DNA from: Mesoplasma coleopterae
GTDB taxonomy: Bacteria > Bacillota_I > Bacilli_A > Mycoplasmatales > Mycoplasmataceae
Assembly: GCF_002804245.1 (NCBI RefSeq)
Contig: NZ_CP024968.1
Coordinates: 124,001-188,000, forward strand
DNA: 64,000 nucleotides
Reading direction: 5' to 3'
Of the stretch, positions 52,884-64,000 are shown in pieces (position 1 is the stretch's first letter; every line of letters starts with the position of its first letter). Position numbers and translations under genes: made by a program. The notes below the pieces were generated by a model. It was not told where the DNA came from. It ran no database searches and saw only the letters and a list, made by a program, of their open reading frames with translations.

Positions 52884-53885
52884 ATGAGAGTAACATTCGG
52901 TAGATATTTACCAAAGAACTCTATTATCCATGCAATGGATCCTAGATTTAAATTGGTAATGATTATCCTATTAATGGTAAGTATATTCTTGCCTATTGGT
53001 TTTACAGGTTATATTATTTGTGCTGTTGTTATATTAACAATGTTCGCACTATCTAAATTAAGTTTTAGAATGCTACTTGGATTATTACCACCTGTATTAT
53101 TTGTATTTATAGTTATCTTTTTAATGAATGCATTCTTAACACACCCTGACCCAAAAATTTTAGAGCAACTTTTAAATGAAGGTAATCAAGTATCTGGAGT
53201 TTGAGTAAATAAACTTTCAGGAGGAGCAATAGCTGGTCAATTTTTAACAAATGCTAGCAATATGTCAGACTTACCAGTCGGTTATCAAAACATAGGTTTA
53301 TTTTATAAGATAGGACCTATTTGATTAAGCGAAAAAGCTTTATATAATGCATTGATAATGACATTTAGAATTTATTTAATGATTTCATTAACTTGTATAC
53401 TTACAGCTTCAACTTCACCTTTACAATTAACATTAGCAATTGAAGACTTGCTATACCCATTGAAGTGAATTGGAGTACCAGTTTATATACTATCAATGAT
53501 CATTTCTATTGCCTTACGTATGATTCCTACTTTAATTGATGAAGCTGGAAGAATTATGAAAGCACAGTCTTCAAGAGGAATTGATGTTAAAAACGGTAAA
53601 CTGAAAGATAAAGTAAAAGGTCTTACTTCATTAATTATTCCTTTATTGGTATCAGCTTTTCAAAAAGCAGAGGATTTATCATATGCTATGGAAGCAAGGG
53701 GGTATGACCCTTATTCAAAAAGAACAAGATATATTCAATTTAAATTTAGAGTAATGGACTTAATGTTATTATTATTTGCTTTCGCATTAATGTTATTCTT
53801 AATCTTATACTCAGTTGGTGTCTTAGGATTATGACACATTGGGATACCAAGACTTGATACTATAATAGGAATTAAAGCTTACTAA
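52884..53885 (+). CDS. ecfT: Energy-coupling factor transmembrane protein EcfT
   Basis: EcfT connects the ATPases to interchangeable S components. The 333-residue membrane protein begins FGRYLPKNSIIHAMDPRFKLVMIILLM, a family hallmark. It has about six to seven hydrophobic helices and two coupling motifs in the cytoplasmic helices: QSSRGID (about 229-235, SRG in place of the usual ARG) and EARGYDP (about 271-277). TGA codons are Trp at several positions. An extracytoplasmic insertion lies near residues 90-150. It starts one base after ecfA2; no S component is in the window. Confidence 0.92.
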
Positions 53886-53889
53886 TCAA

Positions 53890-54645
53890 ATGTTTAAATT
53901 TTTATTAACATTACAATATGATGGTTCAGATTTCCATGGCTGAATTGAACAACCAAATTCTTCAACTATTCAAGGTGAATTAAATAAAGCTATTAGTAAA
54001 GTTACAAAAAATGCAAGATTTAAAACAATTGGTGCCAGTAAAACAGATACTGGCGTACATGCGATTGATCAAAAAGTAACTTTAGATTTAGAATTTAATC
54101 CAAAATTAGAATTATTTAAAAAAGCAATCAATAAAGCTTTGCCTGAAACTATTAGAATAAGCTCTATTGAAAAAATTGAAAATAATTTTAATATAAGACA
54201 TGTTTTATATAAAGAATATTCATACACAATCAATGATGGTCAATACAATTTATTAACAAATAGATTTGAACTTAATTGAAGTTTTGGTCAAATAGATGTT
54301 AAAAAAATGCAATCAATATTTGATTTATTTGTTGGGGAACATGATTTTAAACTATTTTCGGGCTTAAATAAAAAAGAAATTGAAGTCAATAATATTAAAA
54401 CAATAAGAAATATTGAATCAATAAAAGTAGTTAGAGTTGATGATAAAGTGATCATCAATTTTAAAGCAAAAGGATTCATTAGATATCAAATTAGAATGAT
54501 AGTTCAATCAGCATTAAATTGTTATTTAGATAAAAAAATATCTGCAGAGCAAATTCAAGAAAAATTGCAGGGGAAAGGAACTAAACCTCCATTTAATGCC
54601 CCTGCTAAAGGACTTAAATTAAACAAAATTGTATTTAACTCATAA
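53890..54645 (+). CDS. truA: tRNA pseudouridine(38-40) synthase TruA
   Basis: TruA makes pseudouridine at tRNA positions 38-40. The 251-residue chain has the N-terminal LTLQYDGSDFHGWIEQPN and the catalytic Asp53 in SKTDTGVHA. Most TruA proteins have GRTDxGVH here, so Lys51 takes the place of a highly conserved Arg. The RMIV region in GFIRYQIRMIVQSAL is normal. It starts 4 bases after ecfT, the same linkage seen in Bacillus (ecfA1-ecfA2-ecfT-truA). Two TGA codons encode Trp. Confidence 0.93.
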
Positions 54646-54658
54646 AATAGTGTATTAT
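54629..54658 (+). promoter_or_regulatory. Candidate promoter of the small RNA
   Basis: TTGTAT (54629-54634) and TATTAT (54653-54658) are 18 bases apart, placing the start point near 54665, just at the 5' arm of the RNA's closing stem. Confidence 0.4.
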
Positions 54659-54664
54659 TATGTT

Positions 54665-54815
54665 AAGGGTGTTGTTAAAACAATATCACTAATGTAATAA
54701 ACTGATAAAATTATCGTCTGTTTTTGAATAAGCTTAGGCAAAGAAGGAAAACGATATGTTTATGAGTTCACTACAAGCAAGCACCCTAAAAAAGACACAT
54801 TTGTGTCTTTTTTTT
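54665..54815 (+). ncRNA. Candidate structured small RNA of unknown class
   Basis: Between truA and the permease gene is a compact unit with a promoter, a foldable body and a strong terminator. Four nested helices are seen: 54666-54671 with 54782-54787, 54697-54702 with 54758-54763, 54712-54717 with 54751-54756, and 54721-54726 with 54739-54744. This gives a rod with a large central open region (25 and 18 bases) and an apical arm. The plan resembles 6S RNA but is shorter. It lacks the marks of tmRNA, RNase P RNA and the signal recognition particle RNA. A 6S-like role or a leader of the downstream gene are the main options; both are inference. Confidence 0.5.
54788..54815 (+). terminator. Terminator of the small RNA
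   Basis: GACAC (54794-54798) pairs with GTGTC (54803-54807), extended by AAAAAA/TTTTTT and followed by T residues. Confidence 0.85.
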
Positions 54816-54822
54816 CTTTAAT

Positions 54823-54851
54823 TTGATAAAATTAAATAAATACATTTTAAT
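54823..54851 (+). promoter_or_regulatory. Candidate promoter of the permease operon
   Basis: TTGATA (54823-54828) and TTTAAT (54846-54851) have a 17-base spacer, directly after the small-RNA terminator. The ribosome binding site AAAGGGAAGG follows. Confidence 0.4.
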
Positions 54852-54872
54852 TCTAAAGGGAAGGTATTAATT

Positions 54873-57800
54873 ATGCATTTTAAAAAAATTTATTTAATGT
54901 TAAAAAATTCATTTAAAAATGCCACTAAAAGTAAAACACAATTAATTGGTGTTACTGTTTTAGCTTTTTTACTGTCTTTAACTTTAACTTTAGTTGTTTC
55001 AATGAATGTTCGTGTTATCGAAAAATATAAAGAAATGAATGAAAATTCAAGAGTTCATGATGCTGTTATTGATTTAAATCCTTATGATAAAGTAGCAACT
55101 GGGGAAAGTGAAGAAACTGAAGAAGCACCAAAAAATCTTGTTGCAGCTCAACAATACTGAATATACAAATTGCAAGAAAAATATTTTGAAGAGTCAAGTG
55201 ATTTGCAATTTGAGTGATCTAGAACAGAAGCTAGAGAGTTTTCTCAAGTAAAACAAAATGATAATGATTTAACAATTAAAGCAATTACTAAAACAACGCA
55301 AAAAAATACTTTCAATAATCAAGAAGTAGATAAATTAGTTATTTTTGAAGGTCAAGATATAGAAACTCACCATCAAGTTGTAATTGACCCGAATTATGCA
55401 AAAAATAATGGTATTAAATTAGGTGATGTTATTAGAATACAAGCTGATAACTTAGGTAATTCTTTATTAGTTAGAGATACAGATAATAAACAACTAGCTA
55501 ATGATGTGAAAGAAATTGAAGGAACAAAAACTGAAATAGACGCAGTTAATGGTAAATACAACACTTACTATTCAAATTATCAGTGATTTCAAGTTGTAGG
55601 ATTTGGTAGTTCAGCGGATTTTATGTCTCCAATCTTTAATGCATCAACAACATTACCAAGTCGTAGCAAAGAAGTTATGATTTATGTTAACCCATCAGCA
55701 TTTGGATTAAAATATAACCAAGAATCAAATTTGTATGAATATAATTTAAACCAAAATGGTAATCTAACAGTTTCATCAAATGTAGAAATTGAATCATTTT
55801 ACTCAATCAAATTCAAAGATGCAAAGAAAGTTAAAAGCACAGGTTTAAAGCAATTTGAGAGTGATTTAAAAGAACTAATTAGAAGAAATTCAAACAATAA
55901 AATAGTTTATGGAAAAGAAGATGCAAATTACAGATTTAGCAAAAGAATTCTTTTAATTCAAAAAACTATTCAAACTTATAATATAGCTGCTTTTATAATA
56001 TTTATTTTAATTTTATTTGTATGCTTGTACACAATATCACTTGTTACAAAAAAACAAATTGAAAAAGCATCAAAACAATTAGGTACATTGAAAGCATTAG
56101 GGTACAGAAAACGTGTGCTTGTTTATAATTTTGTTATGCTACCTGTGATTGCATCAATAATTGGTGGATTATTTGGATATATTGTTTCAATAAGCGTTTC
56201 AAACACATTAACTAATGAATTTTCAAACTATTTCTCACTTAATTATTCAAAATTTGATTTTGATTGAATTTCATTAGCATTAATGATTGGAGTTATGTGA
56301 TTTATTTTATCAGCAATATCATTTGTTATAGCTACAATGTTAATGCGCAAATCATCATTAAGTTTAATTACTGCAACTTTTAATCAAAAAACTAGTGCAT
56401 TTAAAGCTAAGTTAAGAAGTATTCATTTTAGAAAATCATTTGGTTCGAAATTAAGAAAAGCTTTATTAGTAGATGCCTTTGGAAAAATGATGGCGATTGG
56501 TTTTGTAGTGCTACTTTCATCAATGTTATTCACAGTTTCATTTGCTGCTCCAGATATCTTAAAAAGAAATGAAAAAGCAACATATACAGGTGTTAAATAT
56601 AAACAAATAGTTGAATATGCTCAGCCAAGTTATAATAACCCCCTAACTTTTGCTAAAACATTTAATCCTTCAACTAAACAAGATGAAATGGTTTATTCAA
56701 AAACTGCTGGTGGATGAACAAGTTTAGCTTTAAGAGACAATGGTGACTTTGATTATGATCAAATCATGACTGATTACTTTAATAATGAAATAAGTGAGAA
56801 ATACTATTCAATTTTTATTCAAAACTTATTTACTGCATCAAGTGATGGTCAATATGCAATTCCAAACCTTATCGAATTATCATTAGCAAACATGAAACTT
56901 TTAAATTTAGAAGGTTCAATATTTGATAGTAACTATTTTAGACAATTATCTAAATATGGTGTACCTGCTGCAAGCAATTCAGATGTATTAGGAAAAATGA
57001 TTTCCCCTATCATTTTAAAACAATGATTTGATTATCAAAATTTATTTAGTGAAATAAATTCAGCAGAAACATTATATGAAGCAGGAGCTGCAATGCAGAC
57101 TTTCTACGCTAAATATTCTGAATCAATTGGTTTATCTATTAGTAATGATTTCAGAAGCGATTATGGTACTGAAATGATAAGTGATGAAGATTGAATTAAA
57201 ATGAGTGAATTTTCTAAAATAAACGTATTTAATGCGTCAAATGGAAATTTAGCAAACCAATATCTAAAAAATAATGAAAATATGTTAAAAACATTATTAA
57301 AAACAGAAGATGGTAAAGTTGAATATAAAGATCAAACAAAAGAAGAAAATAAATTTAAATTAACTAATTCAAATTACACAGGAATTGGATCATATAGAAT
57401 TGCATCAGAACACAATACTGAAGAATCAACTAATGATTATTACTTAGGTTTAAACTTTGATAAAATGGCTGAAGAAAATGATAAAGATAAAGCAACAGAA
57501 GCTATTACAGATATGTGAGAATGATTTACATTTTTATTCAATAATCGTGTTGATCAAGCAGTCATTCAATCAGCTTTTTCAAGACCACCTTATTCTGTGA
57601 AACAAACTTTAATTAATGCATTTAAATCGGATGATAAAAATTATTCAATGGCATTCAACTTAGTTTCATATGATCCCTCTCAAGAAGCTTTAGGAACAAA
57701 AATTCAAGCTGAAAAAAATGGTAAAAACTTTAAAATTTATGGAATTGATAATGATGATAGATTTTTAAATTTAAGAGATTCTAATAATAATGACTTAATT

Positions 57801-59162
57801 AAACAACTATTTGATTCTAAACAAACAAATGGAATCATTATTAATGAAACACTTGCAAAAACTTTAAATCTTAAAGAAGGACAGGAAGTAGATTTTAATG
57901 TTATTCAGAATGAATTACAAGATGCAACAAAAGGTGAAATAGTTCCCTATAAATTAAATGATTGAGATACAAGCAGTTTATGAAATGGAACTGGTGGATT
58001 TAAACAAAATTCAAGAACAAACAGTTTAGGTTCTAATATATTAGTAAAAAGACCTGATTTAGATGATAAAAATGCAATTAACTTTATGACAAGTATATCT
58101 AAACCAACTGAATATTATAATTCTGTATTAAACGGTAATACAATCATTGGTAATAAAACAACCAATACAAAATTTAAAATTCTTGGTATTCATGAAGGAT
58201 ATGGATCAGCTCAAGCATGAATAAAAAATGATGATGCAAAATCTATTTTAAAATACGATGAAGTTGAAAACTACTTGTGAAAAAATTTCTTTGCAAAACA
58301 ATGAAACACCCAGTTTGGATATTCAACACTTGATCAATTTAACAATAAAATAATTATTGAAGATAAAGAACAAGAAGAACTAAAAATTTACAATAAAATT
58401 AAAGGTTTAGATTTAACAAAGAATGGTCTAGATGATTTAGATTTATTTAAAAACAAATTTATTCAACATCCACAAAATAATGATGAAAAAGAGTTAGGTG
58501 AATTAATTCTCAAAATATTTGAAAACCAATACCCGGTTTTCAATTACAAGTATTCTAACAAAACTGATGTTGCTGATTATAATACAGTTATGAGTGTTTC
58601 AACAGTATTTGGGGACTATTCTCCAACAGCTTTAAATGGAATGGAAGCTAAATTCAGCGCTACTCACGCAGCATTTGATGGTAGCGGTATTGGAACTGTG
58701 GAATGAATATTACCAATTGATTTATCAAAAGATATGTTAGAGGAAATATCACAGTTGATTTTATTATTAATTGCAATAGCGATTGTCTTAATCTTATCTT
58801 TAACATTTGTAATTATTTTACTTACAACATCAATTATTATTACTGATAATATAAGGTTTATATCAACAATGAGAGTCTTAGGATATCATGATGCTTATGT
58901 TGTTAAAACAGTAATGGGAATGTATTTAATTGTTATATCAACAATGTTTGCTGTGGGATTTGCAGCAGGATGATTCATTTTTGCAAAAGCCGTAAACATT
59001 ATGTTGCTAAATGGTATTGTTTTACCAATAACATTCCCTATATGATTACCAATTATTGTTTTCTTAGGAATAGTTGGTATTTATGCAATTGCCATTTATG
59101 CAGGATATAAACGAATAACAAAAACTAATTCTGTACAAATTTTACAAAACGCAGATCTCTAA
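54873..59162 (+). CDS. Giant FtsX/MacB-like ABC transporter permease
   Basis: This 1429-residue membrane protein has FtsX-type permease character. Helix 1 is at about 26-44, followed by an ectodomain of some 325 residues. Three helices follow (about 370-391, 414-440, 465-489), including KQLGTLKALGYRKRVLVYNF, a typical coupling segment. After helix 5 (about 538-558) comes a second ectodomain of some 730 residues, then three C-terminal helices (about 1292-1318, 1348-1372, 1390-1415) with FISTMRVLGYHDAYVVKTVMG. Two FtsX units are thus fused. No ATPase gene adjoins it. More than ten TGA codons encode Trp. It probably handles lipoproteins or surface substances; the precise function is unknown. Confidence 0.82.
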
Positions 59163-59182
59163 TTAGAAAGGGTATTTAAATT

Positions 59183-61717
59183 ATGAAAAAAATATTATTA
59201 AGTTTGAGTGCTCTGACTATTGGAGCAACTCCAGCTGTATCATTATTAAATGTTGGTCAAAAACAAGTAATTACTCAAGTAACTTCAGAAATTCAAAAGA
59301 AAATTGATGAGACTTCTGTTTTATTTAAAGCACCAATTATAACTAATGCTCAAAAACAAAATGCTGATGTTACAACAAATTGATTAAATGATCAAAAAGT
59401 AAGTGACATTAGCAATATTGATAGTGCTTTAAGTTATGCAAACTTTAATGCTGAGAAATATGATATGAAATCAGCGCAAAAAACTTTAAATAAAATTTAT
59501 AAAGACAAAGATTATAAATATAAAAATGAAGATGCAGCATCAGAACTTATATTTGGCGCAGCGGATAAAGGTGTAAGCTTATTAGAAAATTCAATTGATG
59601 ACGATGGATTAAAAGTTGAAGGCGTTAATGAATTTTTAAATTGAATTTCTTATGTCTCTTTTGTAAGCGGTGGAAGTTTAAAAGCTGATAAATTTGACTC
59701 AAGCATATTAAAATTTGCTGATAAAATATCTTTTGTTAAAATGTTCAAACATTATCCAGCTCCAACTTACTCTCAATTGTGAAATGAAGGTGTTCGAACT
59801 TATAGAGGTTTAAAATTTTATGCTTTATCAAATTTCAATAGTTTCATGAGTGTCAACTTTGGATTAACAAGTGAAACAGGAGGATGAAATTTTAAAATTC
59901 AAGATGAGGGTTCAAGTAATATAGCAAGGAATTTTTTCAATGCATCTTCTGCTATGTACAAAGAAGTATTTTCTAAAGATGATAAAAAAGTATCAAAACA
60001 TGAGTTTAAATTTACTTCAGATAGTGTAGTTTATTTATTAAACTTTATATATTCATTATCTTATTATATAGATGCATTTAATCAACCAGAATATATGCTT
60101 GATCCTTCAATGGTAAGAGATCAAAATCATTTATTTAGTCCTTACAAAACTAATCTTGAAATAATGAATGAAGTTTATAATAAAAATATTTCAAAAGAAA
60201 ATATTGATAAAAGAAGCTTGAATGGAATATTATCTATTTTTTATGACATTATGTATAAAGGTAGTGACCCCAATGGATATAGATCTTCAAGAGTCTTAAA
60301 AATACTATTTCAAGTTGATAATGACATAACTGATGGTAATACAAATCTTAACTTTGATAAAAAAGTCTTTAAGGGAAAACCAAATTCATGAGGTAGTTTA
60401 AGTTTTGATGTTGGAGAATGAATGAATAATACAACAGGCTCAAATGGTATTTTTAATATTTTATTTGCATCTCTAGCGACAGGATTTATAAATAATCAAA
60501 TATCAGGTTTTATTGGTACATTTTTAGGATGATTTAAACTTTCTCCAGAAAATTTAGGTAGTATACTTGCTGGTATAATTAGTTCTATGCTGTCTGGTAT
60601 AGACATGAGTTACTTTTTCAATAATCTTTCTTCCCAATTAAATTCGACTTTAAAAAATATGTATAGTTGAAGACTACTTGGTATACCAATAGGTGGGCAA
60701 ATAAAAGAACCACTTGAAAAAGCATTAGCAGGTATGGGATTTGGTAGTGAAAATTCACCAAACAAACCTCATAAATCTGATGATGTAACTGATGACTTTA
60801 TTGATTATTTAGATAAATCAATTAAAAAATTAAGTAATATAAAAGTTAGTGAAAATTCACCAGACACATGAAGTCTATTTGATAATCTTTTCAATCAACT
60901 GCTAAATGAAAAAGGTAGATTGCAATCAATTTTAAAATTATTTAATGTGAATTTACCAATAGATATGTCTAATAAATCAATTAAAGATATTTTTAAAATA
61001 AATGTTTTAGGAATATCAATAGGAGATGTTCTAACATTAATTTTAAAAGGATTTGATTCAAGTCTTCCATTGTTTTACAAAATTTTAGGTTTATTGGCTA
61101 CTGTAACAGGCAGCGATATATCTAATGAATATGATTTCTTTATCAAAGGCCAAGAAAAACCTCTATCATCTATTAATGAGGTTCTTGGTTACACTCCAAC
61201 AGATGGTAGAACTTCTGATTTAGCAGTTATATGATCAATGATGAAATTTGTAAAAGATGATAATGGAAAAAATAAGGTTTTAGGTATCAGACCTAAAAAT
61301 TCTAATAATACAGAAGAAGAAAAAATTTGAGGACATAAAGCTTGAAAATATCTTTTAGGATTAAACTATGATGATAAGAGCTACAATCAAGATTCAATCT
61401 TGTTTTATGTAAATGAATTATTAACAAATGGATTAACATCTAAAATAATTCAATGACCTGTAAAAATGACTAGAAAGTATATTGATTACAATTTAAGTGA
61501 TATAACTTTTAATAGAAATAAAAAAATGAATTACTGATCAAGTAAAGATTTATTCTCAACACAATTTGTAAGTTATCAAGAAGATTCTAAACAAGAAGTT
61601 TTAAATTACAAGATAATGTATAAAGTTAAGAAAGATGTTTATTACACATATAATGTGTCAGTTTATAAAGAGAACACAAGTTCAAAATATAAAATAAATT
61701 CATTTAACAGAATATAA
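59183..61717 (+). CDS. MOLPALP-like secreted protein lacking the lipobox cysteine
   Basis: This 844-residue protein has an N-terminal signal-like segment (MKKILLSLSALTIGATPAVSLL) but no Cys in or after it, unlike the lipoproteins of the mollicute MOLPALP family it resembles by size and layout. It is 20 bases after the permease gene and has its own AAAGGG site, so the two are probably cotranscribed. The segment near residues 310-400 (NHLFSPYKTNLEIMNEVYN and RVLKILFQVDNDIT) matches the minus-strand gene facing it. Several hydrophobic stretches occur in the middle (about 425-470). TGA codons encode Trp. The molecular role is unknown; surface exposure is inferred. Confidence 0.75.
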
Positions 61718-61746
61718 AAAATGCGAATTAATAATTCGCATTTTTA
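61716..61746. terminator. Bidirectional terminator between the two MOLPALP-like genes
   Basis: ATGCGAATT (61721-61729) and AATTCGCAT (61733-61741) form a perfect stem with an AAT loop, flanked by A and T runs on both sides, serving both convergent genes. Confidence 0.88.
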
Positions 61747-64000
61747 TTTTTTATAAAAGGCTTCAATTTGGTATTTAACATTTATTTCTTCTTGATCACT
61801 ACTTGGAAGTAATAATTTAACAACGTATGTATTATTAACTATTCCATTTTTATAATTAATTTCATATGTTATGTGACTATCTTTTTTACTATCTCTGAAG
61901 TTTTCATAGCTAATCATTTTTGTTTTATAATGAATGTAATTTAAATCTTCTAAGTAAGATTGATTTTGTTTGTTATCAAATATATCTGCTATAGTTTTTA
62001 AAATGTCATTTATCGCTGACATTATTCCAGTAATCAAATTACCAGTTTCATCGTTTCACAATGTTCCAATAGAATAAAGTATTGTCCCTGGTCTAAATTG
62101 ATTATAGTCAATTACACCATTATCAAGCTCTACTCCAAGACCCATTATTCATTTAAGACCATCTTTATTTGTAAAAGTTTTTGTAGTTTTTAAACCAAAC
62201 TTATTACCACCTGGTATTGTAATGCTAATACCAGTATTATCTTTAGTAGAAAGTGCTGTAGCTAATGCTAAGATGTAAGTATATTCCTTACCATCTTCAT
62301 TTGTAAAAATTAGTTCTGGTGATATTTTGATTTCACCTAAAGTTTGAACAGTGCTTTGACTATTTACAATTTTAAATTCAGAATCTAAGAAAAGAGAAGT
62401 ATCATTGAAAGCATCTGCAATATTAACTATTTTCGGAGCAACACCTTTACCTAATAATGCAATTAAATAACTTGCCCCTTTTGCACCTAGTCTTAATAAA
62501 TCACTAAGTTTTAAAGTTTTAGTTAATTGAATATCTATTATTTGTTTTAATGAAATTTTTGGTAATTGAACAGGTAAACTATTTTCTAATCCAAAAATTT
62601 CCATTAATTTTCTTATGTCAGTATTAATTAAATATCCTAAAAATTTATTTGTAAAAGGAGCTTCAGAATTTAATAAGTTATCAATTATTGGTTTAACTTT
62701 AGTTTTAATAGATGATTGAATAGATTTTATTTGTTCTTCTAAAGATTTACCCTTTATGAAAGTTCAATTTAATAAGTTTTTTAATGAGTCATCTATTTGT
62801 TTTATAAATGTTTCAAAGAAATGATCCATATCAATACCAGTTAAAATAGAACTAATTAAACCTGAAACTACTCCACCTATTTGTTCAGAACCCATCCCAA
62901 TAGAATTTAAGAAATCCATTATTCCACCATCAGGATCAAAAGAAGCAGTATATCCTTTCACTAAACCATCTAGTGAAGAACTTAAAAATGTATTTAATGC
63001 TCCATTTTCTGATTTACCATTTGAACCTCATTCACCAATTTTAAAATCTAATGTTTTCTTTTCAAATTTAATTATTTTAGTATCAAAGTCAAGTTTTTGA
63101 TTTTTAACAGTTATATCATCATCAACTTGGAAAAGTATTTTAAAAGTTCTAAGCAATTTAAAAGATTCTTTATCTTTTTCACCAGAAAATAAATCATAAA
63201 TAAATTGCATTAAACCATCTACATTAGTTGAATTAATAATTTCTTTATCAATTTTTGAAGAGTTTACTTCATGAATTACTTCTAAGTTAGTTTTATCAAT
63301 AGAAAATATGTGATTATCATCTAGCATTTCATCAGAATGCAAATTATATTCATCAGTTGTAAAATTTTGAATATATCAGTTTATTCCGAATAAGGCATTC
63401 ATAAGTAGTGATAAGCTTTCACTTGTAAAATTAATTTCAGGTTTCTCAGCATCTTTGTTATTCATTTTTTCAATTATTAATTTTCAAACACTAGAATTAT
63501 GTGCATAATATTTTTCGTTTATATTATCTTTATTTTCGCTAATAACAAAAGGTTTTTTTATTTCAACGCTAAACAAGTTAGCAACAAAAGAAGTTAATTC
63601 ATTTGAGAAATAAATCTTTAAGTCTAAATTAGTTTTAACACCTAGTTTAATCAATTCATTGTAATTAGGAACTTTAACGTCTTTCATTATTTGTAAACTA
63701 CTTGAAATTTTAGGCATAACTTTTTGAATTGAAGAAATATTATCAGCTTTTAATGAATCTAATAATAAAGGCAATGCAGTATTTCATAAAGTTGGATCAA
63801 AATTTACACCAATTAATTTATAAATCTCATTATAAGCTTTTTGGATAGTACTTATTAATTCACTATCACCATTTCCAGTAGTTGGTCTATCAAATTCTTC
63901 TTTGCTATAAACTTCATTTTTCATATATTCACTAGATTGTTTTGTATCTAAGAAAGTGTCAAATATTTTAGCCATAGATGTTGTATCTTTTGAATTACTT
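61744..64000 (-). CDS. MOLPALP-like surface protein, C-terminal part (N terminus beyond the window)
   Basis: About 751 residues of a minus-strand gene are visible; its start lies past the right edge. The frame is open throughout when TGA is Trp. It is a paralogue of the plus-strand gene at 59183: TFKILFQVDDDIT and NHIFSIDKTNLEVIHEVN parallel RVLKILFQVDNDIT and NHLFSPYKTNLEIMNEVY. Both have a hydrophobic GVVSGLISSILTGIDMDHFF-like part (ILAGIISSMLSGIDMSYFF in the other). The two genes face tail to tail and share a terminator. Whether this one has a lipobox cannot be seen. The function is unknown. Confidence 0.75.

Noticed and set aside
54756-54834. Small ORF starting MFMSSLQAST inside the candidate small RNA, with GAAGGA upstream
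   Set aside because: It runs straight through the closing stem and terminator hairpin, so its end codons would be terminator sequence. A structured RNA explains the region better.

Overview
The window comes from a mollicute of the Mesoplasma/Entomoplasma type, and the gene order and content resemble Mesoplasma florum. The DNA is very AT-rich. UGA is read as tryptophan in nearly every long gene: many frames look broken under the standard code but join perfectly when TGA is Trp, including the invariant last Trp of ribosomal proteins S14 and S8. The species name is an inference from memory of gene order, not a database match.

Layout. 1-2389: end of cysS, rlmB, then rpmG-secE-nusG. 2525-4288: an RNase J paralogue whose metal-binding motif is destroyed. 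4301-4813 (minus): a small unknown membrane protein. 4893-13642: a complete oligopeptide ABC importer, oppB-C-D-F-A, with unusually enlarged ATPases. 13706-20867: an alpha/beta hydrolase, ftsK, uvrC, greA and rsmI, followed by tRNA-His and a minus-strand rhodanese. 21409-23741: rpiB, glyA and upp. 23865-30794: the F-type ATP synthase operon, atpI-like gene then B-E-F-H-A-G-D-C. 30876-35068: an Ohr/OsmC peroxidase and a deoxynucleoside salvage cluster (deoA on minus, mutase and deoC on plus) around a shared divergent control region. 35291-50622: the S10-spc-alpha ribosomal superoperon with secY, cdd, adk, map, infA and rpoA; the L30 gene is missing. 50724-54645: the energy-coupling module ecfA1-A2-T and truA. 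54653-54815: an apparent free-standing small RNA. 54873-61717: a 1429-residue FtsX-like permease with a large secreted MOLPALP-type protein. 61744 to the window end (minus): a paralogue of that protein, facing it tail to tail.

How the genes fit together. Most of the window is housekeeping in a reduced parasite or commensal. Peptides (Opp), vitamins (ECF) and nucleosides (deoA, cdd, upp, mutase, deoC) are imported or salvaged. Salvaged deoxyribose is converted to acetaldehyde and glyceraldehyde-3-phosphate. The F-ATPase links ATP to the membrane gradient. The last 10 kb is the accessory, surface-directed part.

No gene-free stretch exceeds 300 bases. The longest are 54646-54872 (small RNA and terminator) and 35069-35290 (S10 leader and promoter). 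The most interesting items are the small RNA near 54.7 kb, the inactive-looking RNase J, the promoter-attenuator pair before rpmG, the dyad between deoA and the mutase gene, and the paired MOLPALP proteins next to an ATPase-less giant permease.
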